From: Gemmatimonadaceae bacterium
GTDB lineage: Bacteria > Gemmatimonadota > Gemmatimonadetes > Gemmatimonadales > Gemmatimonadaceae
Direction: 5' to 3'
DNA: 64,000 nucleotides
Assembly (NCBI GenBank): GCA_016742275.1
Contig: JACVCD010000011.1
Location: 124,001 to 188,000, forward strand
A program made the position numbers and the translations under genes. This document shows positions 32,681 through 40,687 of this stretch, one piece after another. Under the pieces are notes generated by a model that was not told the origin of the DNA, ran no database searches, and was given only the letters and a program-made list of their open reading frames with translations. Each line of letters opens with the position of its first letter. The stretch's first letter is position 1.

Positions 32681-33243
32681 GTGTTCAGTGAGTCTGGAGC
32701 AAAGGACGTCGCGATGGCGCCCGGTGCTGGCAGCGGTCGGGCCAGAGCTTCTGCGGCCTTGCCTACGCGGCGTGCTTCGAGTCGCGCGCGAAGCGCGTCG
32801 TCATGCAGGGCCAGCATCTGTGCGGCGTAGAGCGCGGCGTTTGCGGCGCCAGGCTTGCCCACCGCAAAGGTCGCAACAGGGACACCGGCTGGCATCTGCA
32901 CGATGCTGAGCAGTGCGTCCATGCCATTCAAGGCGGTCGCGACCACGGGTACGCCGAGCACCGGGATCAGCGTCTTGGCGGCCAGCATTCCTGGGAGGTG
33001 AGCTGCACCACCGGCTCCAGCGATGATGGCGCGCAGACCCCGTGCGTGCGCCGCCTCCGCGTAGGCAAAGAGCCAGTCGGGCGTACGGTGCGCCGACACC
33101 ACTTTGGCTTCGTATGGCACACCAAGTTCGGCGAGCATTTCGCAGGCCGGCGCGAGGGTGTCGTAGTCACTCGCGCTGCCCATGACCACGCCCACCAAGG
33201 GGGTAGCGCCGGCTGGCACGGTGTCGGAAGCTGCGGTCACCAA
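32677..33243 (-). CDS. purE: N5-carboxyaminoimidazole ribonucleotide mutase
   Basis: The 188-residue protein shows the PurE fold: GVVMGSASDYDTLAPA, VVSAHRTPDWLFAYA (active-site His), AIIAGAGGAAHLPGMLAA, PVLGVPV and LLSIVQMPAGVPVATFAVG. It converts N5-CAIR to CAIR. The first ~15 residues and last ~25 residues extend beyond the usual 160-residue class I PurE; the C-terminal extension is Ala/Arg-rich. It is the first gene of the purE-purK operon and lies downstream of a terminator. Confidence 0.96.
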   Translation of the reverse strand: MVTAASDTVPAGATPLVGVVMGSASDYDTLAPACEMLAELGVPYEAKVVSAHRTPDWLFAYAEAAHARGLRAIIAGAGGAAHLPGMLAAKTLIPVLGVPVVATALNGMDALLSIVQMPAGVPVATFAVGKPGAANAALYAAQMLALHDDALRARLEARRVGKAAEALARPLPAPGAIATSFAPDSLNT

Positions 33244-33280
33244 GACTCCGGGAATAAGGGTCCCGGCAATCTAGCGTACG

Positions 33281-33311
33281 ACACGGGGCCGGTGGTGGGC
33301 CGGCCCCGTGT
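33281..33311. terminator. Hairpin between the serine hydrolase gene and purE
   Basis: A perfect 12 bp stem (33281-33292 with 33300-33311) with a 7-base loop sits 11 bases beyond the stop of the upstream minus-strand hydrolase gene. No T-run is seen on either side. Confidence 0.7.
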
Positions 33312-33322
33312 GGTTCATTCGG

Positions 33323-34417
33323 TCAGTTCGCAGGGCCAAACAGTGCGCCGAGGAACTCCACATCGGCGAACTCCTGCCCGCCGCGCACGGGGCCCATGCG
33401 CACAATCACCAATTCGTGCGACGGAATCACGTAAAGCCGCTGCTTTCCGGCTCCAGCGGCCATGACCACGTCGCGGGGCATCCAGGTGGGCATGGCCGAA
33501 GGAGTATCGTCGCCGCGCCCTCCACGAGCATTGGCACCGGCTCGTCGTCCACGCATGATGGCGGCGGCGCGTCGACCGGCCCGTGCGCCATTTCGCGCGC
33601 CACCGGCCGCTTCGAGTCCGAGTGCCGGCTGCGCCTGAATCGTGGCACCCACCAGCCACCAGCTGAGACCATAGGCCGGATTGGCGTGTGAAGGCACAAA
33701 CAACTCACGCACCAATGCCTCGGGCAGAATGCGTTTGCCGCGATGCACACCACCGTTGCGAATGAATTCGCCAAAGGTGGCCCAATCACGCGCCGTCATG
33801 GCGGCACCGCCGGCCAGCTGCGGCTTTCCGTCACCGCACTTGAGCCGCCACTCCACGGTCACACCCAGGGGCTCGAGTATGCGCGCCTTGAGATACTGCT
33901 CGAACGACTTGGACTGCACCTTCTCGACGACGCTGCCGGCCGCGATGAATGGAAAGGGGCCATAGCGAAACGCACTGCCAGGTTCGGCAAACGTGCCGGC
34001 GTTGACGGCATCCTGCCATGTTGCGCGCGGGCCACCGCAACCGGTGCCGGCATTTCCCGATTCGAGACCGCTTTCGAGTGACAGCAGCTGACGCACGGTG
34101 ATGCGCGATTTGCGTGCGTCACTGCTCCAATCAGGCAGGTATGTGGCAACGGTCTGATCGAGCTTGAGCAGACCATCTGCTGCAGCGGCTATCGCACCAA
34201 CTCCAACAAAGCTCTTGCTGCCGCTGGCCAGCAGCTGTCGTGATCCGGTTGAACCGCCCGCACGATAACGTTCATAGACGATCGCACCGCGATGCATCAC
34301 GAGCATGGCCTGGCCATCGGTTTCGGCAAAGTACCGTTCAGCGCGGGCCAGGGCCGCCGAATCCGGTTGCTGCGTGAGCAGCGCCGCGAGCAGAAGGAGC
34401 ATGTTCGGTGGACGCAT
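33323..34417 (-). CDS. Secreted serine hydrolase, class C beta-lactamase/DD-peptidase-like
   Basis: The 364-residue protein has a short signal sequence and the serine beta-lactamase-like fold: SGSKSFVGVG gives the SxxK, followed by LLKLDQTVATYLPDW and ITVRQLLSLESGLES, typical of class C-like esterases and peptidases. The Tyr motif is degenerate (PAYGLSWW), and a KTG-like triad is not obvious, though HELVIVRMG ends the domain. Residues about 270-310 are an Arg/Gly/Ala-rich insert. The substrate is unknown; many relatives are not true beta-lactamases. Confidence 0.85.
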   Translation of the reverse strand: MRPPNMLLLLAALLTQQPDSAALARAERYFAETDGQAMLVMHRGAIVYERYRAGGSTGSRQLLASGSKSFVGVGAIAAAADGLLKLDQTVATYLPDWSSDARKSRITVRQLLSLESGLESGNAGTGCGGPRATWQDAVNAGTFAEPGSAFRYGPFPFIAAGSVVEKVQSKSFEQYLKARILEPLGVTVEWRLKCGDGKPQLAGGAAMTARDWATFGEFIRNGGVHRGKRILPEALVRELFVPSHANPAYGLSWWLVGATIQAQPALGLEAAGGARNGARAGRRAAAIMRGRRAGANARGGRGDDTPSAMPTWMPRDVVMAAGAGKQRLYVIPSHELVIVRMGPVRGGQEFADVEFLGALFGPAN

Positions 34418-34421
34418 GCAG

Positions 34422-34447
34422 AAGGGCCGACGTTAATGTCGGCCCTT
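34422..34447. terminator. Hairpin after the rhodanese gene
   Basis: A perfect 10 bp stem (AAGGGCCGAC 34422-34431 with 34438-34447) and 6-base loop lies 39 bases beyond the rhodanese stop on the minus strand and just upstream of the serine hydrolase start. Confidence 0.65.
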
Positions 34448-34486
34448 GGTGTGATATCTGTGTGTTACATGCCTCTCGTGTGTTGC

Positions 34487-35416
34487 TTACTTGGCCGGCG
34501 GTGCCACGACCGGTAAATGTTGAGCACCACTCCACTCCTGAAACGATCCGTCGAACATGCGCGCATCGTGACCGAGCATCGTGGCAACGAACCACAACAG
34601 CGTCGCCTGCTGGCCGATGTGGCAATACGTGATGACCGGCTTGCTCTGATCGACACCCTGCTCCGTGAAGAGTGTCTGGAGTTCACTCACCGGCTTGAGA
34701 TAGCCGTTCGTGCTCACGCTCGACAGCGGCACATTCACCGCGGTCGGTATGTGCCCCGGTCGCGGATAGCCACCGCCATCACCGTTGTAGAAGCGTGGCA
34801 GACGCGCATCGACGATGAAGCGCGAACGGTCCTTGGTGGCCGCTTCCACCTGCGCGATGGTGGCGATGATCTCCGGCTTGAGCTTGGGTGTGAACGACAC
34901 ACCAGTGGCCGGTGATGGCGCAACGGCACTGACCGCTCGTCCTTCGCGCTTCCATGCCTGAAAGCTGCCATCCAGCAACGAAGTCCGTTCGAACGCGCCG
35001 AGATAGGCGAGTGTGATTACCACGCGTGTGGCCGATTGCAACGCGGCGTCGTGTGGCACCACGACGATGCGTGACCGATCACTGATCCCGTTGCGTTCAG
35101 CCCATGCGTCCAACTGCGCTTCACCGGCCATCTGCAGCGTCAGCGTGCCTGGACCCTGTGGCAGGGCAATCTCGTCGAGTGTCACATGGCGAGCACCCTC
35201 CACATGTCCGCTGTCATAGGCCACCTTGCTGCCGACATGCAGCACCACGAGATCGGGATCACGCAGGTGGTCGGCCAGCCATGCGGTGGTGACCACCATG
35301 TTGCTGGTGTTGGGGCGGCTCTGCGCATCGGCGTTGGACGTCGAGCACAATGCCATCGCCGCGAGTACCGCGGCGATGGTACCTCGAATACCCCGAACAC
35401 GAATCCTGAATGTCAT
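34487..35416 (-). CDS. Exported sulfurtransferase with two rhodanese domains
   Basis: From the ATG at 35416 (GGAGAG box upstream) the protein has 309 residues and a signal peptide ending NADAQ. Two rhodanese domains follow. The first (about 40-150) has VVPHDAALQSAT where the active Cys should be, so it is inactive. The second (about 165-300) has YCHIGQQATLL, the loop with the catalytic Cys. The layout is that of thiosulfate/3-mercaptopyruvate sulfurtransferases. It closes the M16-M16 operon, with a 13-base gap. Its role there is unknown. Confidence 0.9.
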   Translation of the reverse strand: MTFRIRVRGIRGTIAAVLAAMALCSTSNADAQSRPNTSNMVVTTAWLADHLRDPDLVVLHVGSKVAYDSGHVEGARHVTLDEIALPQGPGTLTLQMAGEAQLDAWAERNGISDRSRIVVVPHDAALQSATRVVITLAYLGAFERTSLLDGSFQAWKREGRAVSAVAPSPATGVSFTPKLKPEIIATIAQVEAATKDRSRFIVDARLPRFYNGDGGGYPRPGHIPTAVNVPLSSVSTNGYLKPVSELQTLFTEQGVDQSKPVITYCHIGQQATLLWFVATMLGHDARMFDGSFQEWSGAQHLPVVAPPAK

Positions 35417-35429
35417 GCGTTCTCTCCGA

Positions 35430-36911
35430 TTACGGCACGATGACCGGGCGACCGCGCATATCGCGGATGTCGACCGGGCCAATCTTCGTGTCGCGCAGCG
35501 GCTGTTCGATGGTGGCACGGTCGCCGGCAATCACGATCGTGAGACGATCGGGGTTCACATACTGCGTGGCCACACGCTGCACATCGGCTGCCGTGACCCG
35601 GCCAATGCCAGCGTTGAAGGCGCCGAGCGTGGACAGCGGGAGATTGTATGGCACGAGGCTCGCAATCTGCGACGCAATATCGCCCGTGCTCTCAAACCCG
35701 TCGGCGTAGCCCAGCTGCAGATAGCGCTTCACCTTGGCCAGTTCTGCCGCCGCCATCGGGCGACGGATGTTCCGCAACTCCTTCATGAATTCGATGAGCG
35801 CGGAGTCGGTCTTGGCCGATACAACTTCTGCACGCGCCGTGAACGGACCCGCTTCCCGACGCATGCTGAATCCGGAGCCGGCGCCATACGTATACGCCTT
35901 CACTTCACGTAGCGTGTTGTTGAGACGCGACGTGAATGATCCGCCCAGCGCCGTGTTCATCACCATCAGCGGATAGTAGTCCGTGGTCTTGCGGGCTACA
36001 CCGATGCCACCAATGCGGAAGCTCGACTGCGCGGCCTTGGGTTTGTCCACGATATGAATGGACGTGGGGCGCGGCGCCATCTTGTTGCTGGCGTATACCG
36101 GTGCAGCAGGTAGCGTTCCGCGCTCCCAGCCGCCGAACGTGCGGGTGGCCAGCGCTTCGGCATCGGCCACACTGAGGTCGCCAACAACAACCAGAGTGGC
36201 GTTGTTGGGGCGATACCAGTTGCGCCAGAAGCCGCGCACATCGTCGAGCGAAAGCGTTTCGACGGTTTCCTTGAGACCACTCGAGCTGCGACCGTACGGG
36301 TGCTGTTCACCGAACACCAGCGAGGCAAACGCGCGGTCGGCCATGGCGGGGCCACGATCCTGCTCCTGCAGCAGTGACGTCAGACGTTCGCTGCGGAGGC
36401 GCGTGAATTCCTTCTCCGGAAACGTCGGACGCTGCACTACATCAGCCATGAGGGCCATGGCGCTGTCGAGCGTGGTGCGTGTGCTATGCAACGACACGGC
36501 ACTCTGTTCGAGACCAGCAAATGTTCCGAGACGAATGGCGAGATAGCCGATTTCTTCAGCCAGCGCCAAGGCATCACGCGAACCCGCGCCCTCGTCGAGC
36601 ATATTGGCCACCAGCGTAGCCAGTCCCGACTTGCCCTGCGGATCGGCCTCGCTGCCCGTGCGAACGACCAATTGCACGTCCACCACCGGAATCTCGTGCT
36701 GCTCCACGATCACGAGACGGAGTCCATTGGGGAGCGTCTTCTCCACCATCGTGGGAAGCGTCAGCGCTTTGGCTGGAGCAAGCACGGGCGGCTTGGTGCT
36801 GGCGGCGACCGGTCCCTGCGCGTCGGCTGCTACCGGCGACACAAGCAGTGTACTGAGCGCGCCACACACCAGCACGCGCCGTGCGGACCACTGATTCAAA
36901 GTGCGGATCAT
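35430..36911 (-). CDS. M16 family peptidase homologue, catalytic motif lost
   Basis: The 493-residue exported protein has M16 N- and C-terminal domains (TLPNGLRLVIVEQHEIPVVDVQLVVRTGSEADPQGKSGLATLVANML...) but the HxxEH zinc motif is replaced by LVANMLDEG near residue 102, so it cannot bind catalytic zinc. The second domain retains GGIGVARKTTDYYPLMVMNTALGGSFTSRLN. Non-catalytic M16 subunits pair with active ones, as in mitochondrial processing peptidase. Its start overlaps the stop of the active M16 gene by one base, supporting a heterodimer. Confidence 0.92.
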   Translation of the reverse strand: MIRTLNQWSARRVLVCGALSTLLVSPVAADAQGPVAASTKPPVLAPAKALTLPTMVEKTLPNGLRLVIVEQHEIPVVDVQLVVRTGSEADPQGKSGLATLVANMLDEGAGSRDALALAEEIGYLAIRLGTFAGLEQSAVSLHSTRTTLDSAMALMADVVQRPTFPEKEFTRLRSERLTSLLQEQDRGPAMADRAFASLVFGEQHPYGRSSSGLKETVETLSLDDVRGFWRNWYRPNNATLVVVGDLSVADAEALATRTFGGWERGTLPAAPVYASNKMAPRPTSIHIVDKPKAAQSSFRIGGIGVARKTTDYYPLMVMNTALGGSFTSRLNNTLREVKAYTYGAGSGFSMRREAGPFTARAEVVSAKTDSALIEFMKELRNIRRPMAAAELAKVKRYLQLGYADGFESTGDIASQIASLVPYNLPLSTLGAFNAGIGRVTAADVQRVATQYVNPDRLTIVIAGDRATIEQPLRDTKIGPVDIRDMRGRPVIVP

Positions 36912-38326
36912 CAGCGGGCTCCCCCGTTGGACGTGGTGGCAGTCGACGTAAGCGCGAGGTCCTTCTTCCCTTCAGGTACCACCGTCAGCACGATCTTTGG
37001 TTGACTCACGAGATAGCGTCGGGCCACGCGCTGCACGTCGGCCGTAGTCAGACGCTCATAGCGGGCGAGATCCTGCGCCATGTAGTCGGGCGTGCCCGTG
37101 AAGTAGTTGTAGGCGCTGAGCTGCGTGGCCTTGCCGAGTACCGACGCAAGACGATCGAGTGTGCCGGCGCGCATGCCATTCTTGACCCGCGTGAGTTCGC
37201 GTTCGGTTACACCGTTGTTCGCGATCTCCGTGATGGCCTTGGCAACTTCAACATCGAGTTCACGCGGATGCACGTTCGGCTTTGCCGTCGTGGTGAGCAT
37301 GAGCATGCCATCCAGCTTGCTCGAGTTGTTGCCCATGCCCACGTCCTGCGCGATCTGCTTGTCGTACACCAGCGTGCGATAAAGACGTGAGCTCTTGCCG
37401 TTGGCGAGGATGTCGGCGAGCGCATCGATTGCCGCATCGTCTTCGCTGTACGCCCGCACACCGGGCCAGGTGTAGTACGCGCGCGGAAGCTGCACACGAT
37501 CTTCCATCACCATCATCGTGTCCTTGGTAAGGCGTACGGCTGGCACCGTTGGACGCGTCACCGCCGGGCCGCGCGGGATATGACCGAAGTACTTGGCCAC
37601 CCAGGCCTTGGCCGAATCCGGGTTGAAGTCACCGGCAATGGTGATGGTCGCGTTGTTCGGCGCGTAGTACTGACGGAAGAACCCCTTCACGTCATCCAAT
37701 GCTGCCGCACTCAGGTCGGTCATCGACCCGATCACCGGCCACGAGTACGGATGATTGGACGGATACATCACCGGCAGGATGGTCTCGAACGCACGACCAT
37801 AGGGCGCGTTGTCGTAGCTCTGACGACGTTCGTTCTTCACCACGTCGCGCTGGATGTCGAGCTTGGACTGGTCCATGGTTGGCAGCAGCCACCCCATGCG
37901 ATCGGCGTCCAGCCACAGCATGAGCGGGAGCGCGTTCGATGGACCCGTCTCGTAGTAGTTGGTGCGATCGAAATTGGTGGAGCCATTGTTGCTCGCTCCG
38001 GCCGCTTCGAGCCACTCGTCGAACTTGCCCACGGGAACGTTCTGCGATCCCATGAACATCACGTGCTCAAAGAGGTGGGCAAACCCGGTGCGGCCGGGCT
38101 TTTCGTCGCCCGATCCAACCTTGTAGAAGTTCTCGACTGCCACGATGGGCACGGAGCGATCCACATGCAGGATGACTTCGAGCCCGTTGGGGAGCGTGTA
38201 CTTCTCGTGGGGGATCGAAGGAGCCGCTTGGGCTGACAGGCTGCCAGCCGAGGGCGCCTGAGCCAGCAGGGCGGCGGTGCCCAGGACGGCGATGCCCCAT
38301 GCGCGACGAAGGGAATTGGCGGTCAT
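36911..38326 (-). CDS. M16 family zinc peptidase, catalytic subunit
   Basis: The 471-residue exported protein (signal peptide ending LSAQ) has the inverted zinc motif HLFEH (His84, Glu87, His88) in GFAHLFEHVMFMG and the third ligand Glu166 in KNERRQS. Two M16 domains follow. It should degrade or process peptides in the periplasm, probably with the inactive partner encoded next. It is the first gene of the operon; its start is only 62 bases from a divergent permease start. Confidence 0.95.
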   Translation of the reverse strand: MTANSLRRAWGIAVLGTAALLAQAPSAGSLSAQAAPSIPHEKYTLPNGLEVILHVDRSVPIVAVENFYKVGSGDEKPGRTGFAHLFEHVMFMGSQNVPVGKFDEWLEAAGASNNGSTNFDRTNYYETGPSNALPLMLWLDADRMGWLLPTMDQSKLDIQRDVVKNERRQSYDNAPYGRAFETILPVMYPSNHPYSWPVIGSMTDLSAAALDDVKGFFRQYYAPNNATITIAGDFNPDSAKAWVAKYFGHIPRGPAVTRPTVPAVRLTKDTMMVMEDRVQLPRAYYTWPGVRAYSEDDAAIDALADILANGKSSRLYRTLVYDKQIAQDVGMGNNSSKLDGMLMLTTTAKPNVHPRELDVEVAKAITEIANNGVTERELTRVKNGMRAGTLDRLASVLGKATQLSAYNYFTGTPDYMAQDLARYERLTTADVQRVARRYLVSQPKIVLTVVPEGKKDLALTSTATTSNGGAR

Positions 38327-38388
38327 GTACGGAAGGGAAGGGAAAAGACCCAGTGGCGTTCGAAAGTTATACGGCGCAAGTTGGCCAA

Positions 38389-39747
38389 ATGGTTCAAGTC
38401 CGCTATGCCGCCCGACTGGGCACGTTTTCCGGTACGATGCTGGTGGTCGGTGGCATCATTGGCGCCGGAATCTTTCTCTCCCCGGCCGTGGTGGCGCAAC
38501 GGGTTGGGACCGCCTCTCTCACACTCGGCGCCTGGGGACTCGGCGCGGTCGTGGCCATCATCGGTGGCTTCGTCTATGCCGAACTGGGCGCCCGCCTGCC
38601 GCGGGCCGGAGGCACCTATGTGTATCTCCGGGAGGCCTATGGGCCGCTTCCGGCCTTTCTTTACGGGTGGGCGCTGTTCCTGATCATGGCGACGGGCGCC
38701 ATAGCCGCCGTCGCCATGACCGGGGCCAACTACTTCGCCGAATTGCTCGGCTGGTCGGCGGCGTCTGCCCGGCCGCTGGCCATTGGGCTCATAGTCGTGC
38801 TCACGTTGCTGAATGTGCTGGGAGTCCAGGTCGGTGCGACCGCCGGCAACATTCTTACGCTCCTCAAGCTGACGGCCATCGCGGCATTGGTTCTTGCCGC
38901 GCTGCTGCTCGATCCGCAGGGCGCACCAACCACGATTGAGACAGCTGTGGCCGCACCGCTCACGGTGCCTACGGGGGCTGCAGGTATTGCCGTGGCGATG
39001 GGCGCAGCATTGGTACCTGTGTTGTTCTCCTTCGGCGGATGGCAGCAAACGAATGCGGTGGCCGAGGAGTTGGTGGATCCGCAGCGCACATTGCCAAAGG
39101 CATTGGTGTTTGGCGTACTGATCGTGGCGGCAACCTATCTGTTGGTGAACGTTGCCTATCTACGTGCATTGGGTGTTGAAGGTCTGGCTGCGAGTCGCGC
39201 GCCGGCGGCAGAGACCATGCAGGTGTTTCTTGGTCCTATCGGCCGCACATTGATCACGGCGGGTATCGTCACATCGACTGTGGGCTTCCTGACCATGGTC
39301 ATTCTCATGTCGGCGCGCGTGTATCAGGCCATGGCGGCGGACGGAATGTTCTTCCGCGGTATGGCGTCCTTGCATCCGCGTACCCAAACGCCGGTGTTGG
39401 CACTGGTGGCACAGGGCGCAGTAGCACTCCTGCTGCTACTTACCGGTACATACGGACAGCTGCTCGACTACGTCGTGTTTGCGGATTGGATCTTCTTCGG
39501 CTCCACCGCTGCGACGTTGTTCGTGTTTCGTGCGCGCAAGATCGGTGAGACGAGCGATGGATTCCGTTCACCGCTCCATCCGTGGGGCACCATTCTGTTT
39601 GTGGCAGCCGCGCTGTACGTGGTGGCAGGATCGATCTGGTCCAATCCCGGCAACGCCGCACGAGGCGCCGCGTTGTTGATTGCCGGTCTTCCCGTATACG
39701 CCTACTGGCGCAGCAAGGCGCGAAGTGAAGTGGGAGGCGCATCGTGA
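38389..39747 (+). CDS. APC superfamily amino acid permease
   Basis: The ATG at 38389 gives 452 residues; upstream in-frame sequence is inside the promoter region and not typical. About 12 transmembrane helices are visible. The N-terminal motif GGIIGAGIFLSPAVVAQRVG (the APC GIG-like substrate-binding loop) and PRAGGTYVYLREAYGP are hallmarks of amino acid permeases. The specific substrate cannot be told. It shares a four-base overlap with the MOSC gene that follows, although the two proteins have no obvious link. Confidence 0.9.
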   Translation: MVQVRYAARLGTFSGTMLVVGGIIGAGIFLSPAVVAQRVGTASLTLGAWGLGAVVAIIGGFVYAELGARLPRAGGTYVYLREAYGPLPAFLYGWALFLIMATGAIAAVAMTGANYFAELLGWSAASARPLAIGLIVVLTLLNVLGVQVGATAGNILTLLKLTAIAALVLAALLLDPQGAPTTIETAVAAPLTVPTGAAGIAVAMGAALVPVLFSFGGWQQTNAVAEELVDPQRTLPKALVFGVLIVAATYLLVNVAYLRALGVEGLAASRAPAAETMQVFLGPIGRTLITAGIVTSTVGFLTMVILMSARVYQAMAADGMFFRGMASLHPRTQTPVLALVAQGAVALLLLLTGTYGQLLDYVVFADWIFFGSTAATLFVFRARKIGETSDGFRSPLHPWGTILFVAAALYVVAGSIWSNPGNAARGAALLIAGLPVYAYWRSKARSEVGGAS

Positions 39748-40604
39748 GTCTGCCAGCACCACTGACGCCGAGCGTCGGCGGTCTCACGATCTATCCGCTC
39801 AAGTCAGCCGCTGGTATCCCGGTCGACGAACTCACACTCGACGATCGCGGTGCGATCGGTGACCGACGCTGGCTCTTGGTGGACCCGGCAGGCGATGCGA
39901 TCACCGCGCGTGAAACCCACGCTCTGCTGCATGTACAGCCACGCTTTGCCAGCGCCAATCGTGATGGATCGCTGATGCTCGATGCGCCCAATCATCCCAC
40001 GTGCGTGGTGCCGGTACCCGATGCGAGCGCGGAAGAACGCACGGTGGTGATCTGGAAGGACGCCGTGTCCGCGCTTGATGCCGGCGATGATGTGGCCGAG
40101 TGGTGCAGTGATGCGATCGGCCGCGCTTGCCGACTGGTGCGGCTCGATGACAGCGCCGCGCGACCGCTCAAGCACAAGTACGCTGGTCCACTTGCTGCCG
40201 ACGGGCGACGGGTCGCGTTCAGCGATGGAGCACCACTCATGCTGCTCGGCCATGGGAGTATCGCGGCTCTCAATGCACGCCTCGCATTGCGGGGGCATAC
40301 CGAGTCCATGGACTATCGGCGCTTTCGCGCCAATGTCTGGCTGGATGCCACCGGTCCGCATGAAGAAGACACATGGCGACGTGTGCGTATCGGTTCGGTG
40401 GAGCTGGGCATGGGTTCACTGTGTGTGCGGTGCGTGCTCACGACGGTGCATCCGGACACGCTGGCGCGTGGTGTTGAGCCACTACGCAGCTTTGGCGAGT
40501 ATCGCCGCGTGGCCGATGGCGTGGCGTTTGGTGTGAACGCCACGCATGCGGCACCGGGCTCGATGCGCGTGGGGGATACCGTGCACGTAGTTGAGGCCCG
40601 GTGA
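39744..40604 (+). CDS. MOSC domain protein (mARC-like molybdenum cofactor family)
   Basis: The 286-residue protein starts at GTG, overlapping the permease stop (GTGA). The N-terminal beta barrel (GGLTIYPLKSAAGIPVDELTL, DRRWLLVDPAG) precedes the MOSC domain, with the cofactor Cys region LGMGSLCVRCVLTTVHPDT near residue 230. Family members bind molybdenum cofactor or sulfur and reduce N-hydroxylated substrates (mARC). Here the role is inferred. The stop lies inside the first hairpin of the repeated GAGGCCCG family. Confidence 0.88.
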   Translation: MSLPAPLTPSVGGLTIYPLKSAAGIPVDELTLDDRGAIGDRRWLLVDPAGDAITARETHALLHVQPRFASANRDGSLMLDAPNHPTCVVPVPDASAEERTVVIWKDAVSALDAGDDVAEWCSDAIGRACRLVRLDDSAARPLKHKYAGPLAADGRRVAFSDGAPLMLLGHGSIAALNARLALRGHTESMDYRRFRANVWLDATGPHEEDTWRRVRIGSVELGMGSLCVRCVLTTVHPDTLARGVEPLRSFGEYRRVADGVAFGVNATHAAPGSMRVGDTVHVVEAR

Positions 40605-40625
40605 TCACGTAGATCAACGGGCCTC
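40593..40625. terminator. GAGGCCCG hairpin, copy 1
   Basis: GAGGCCCG (40593-40600) pairs with CGGGCCTC (40618-40625), extended after one mismatch by TGATC/GATCA around a 5-base loop. It overlaps the MOSC stop codon and lies 62 bases beyond the trypsin-like gene's stop on the other strand. Two further copies occur at 43187 and 46526. Confidence 0.8.
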
Positions 40626-40687
40626 TAAGCTCATTACAGCTGCGCGCAATCGTGTTCTCTGGTGCGCCTAGCTACTTGCAAAATATG

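Noticed and set aside
38327-38388. Shared divergent promoter with TATAAC box
   Set aside because: A -10-like box is visible on the minus strand, but the nearest -35-like hexamer is about 20 bases away, so I did not list a promoter.
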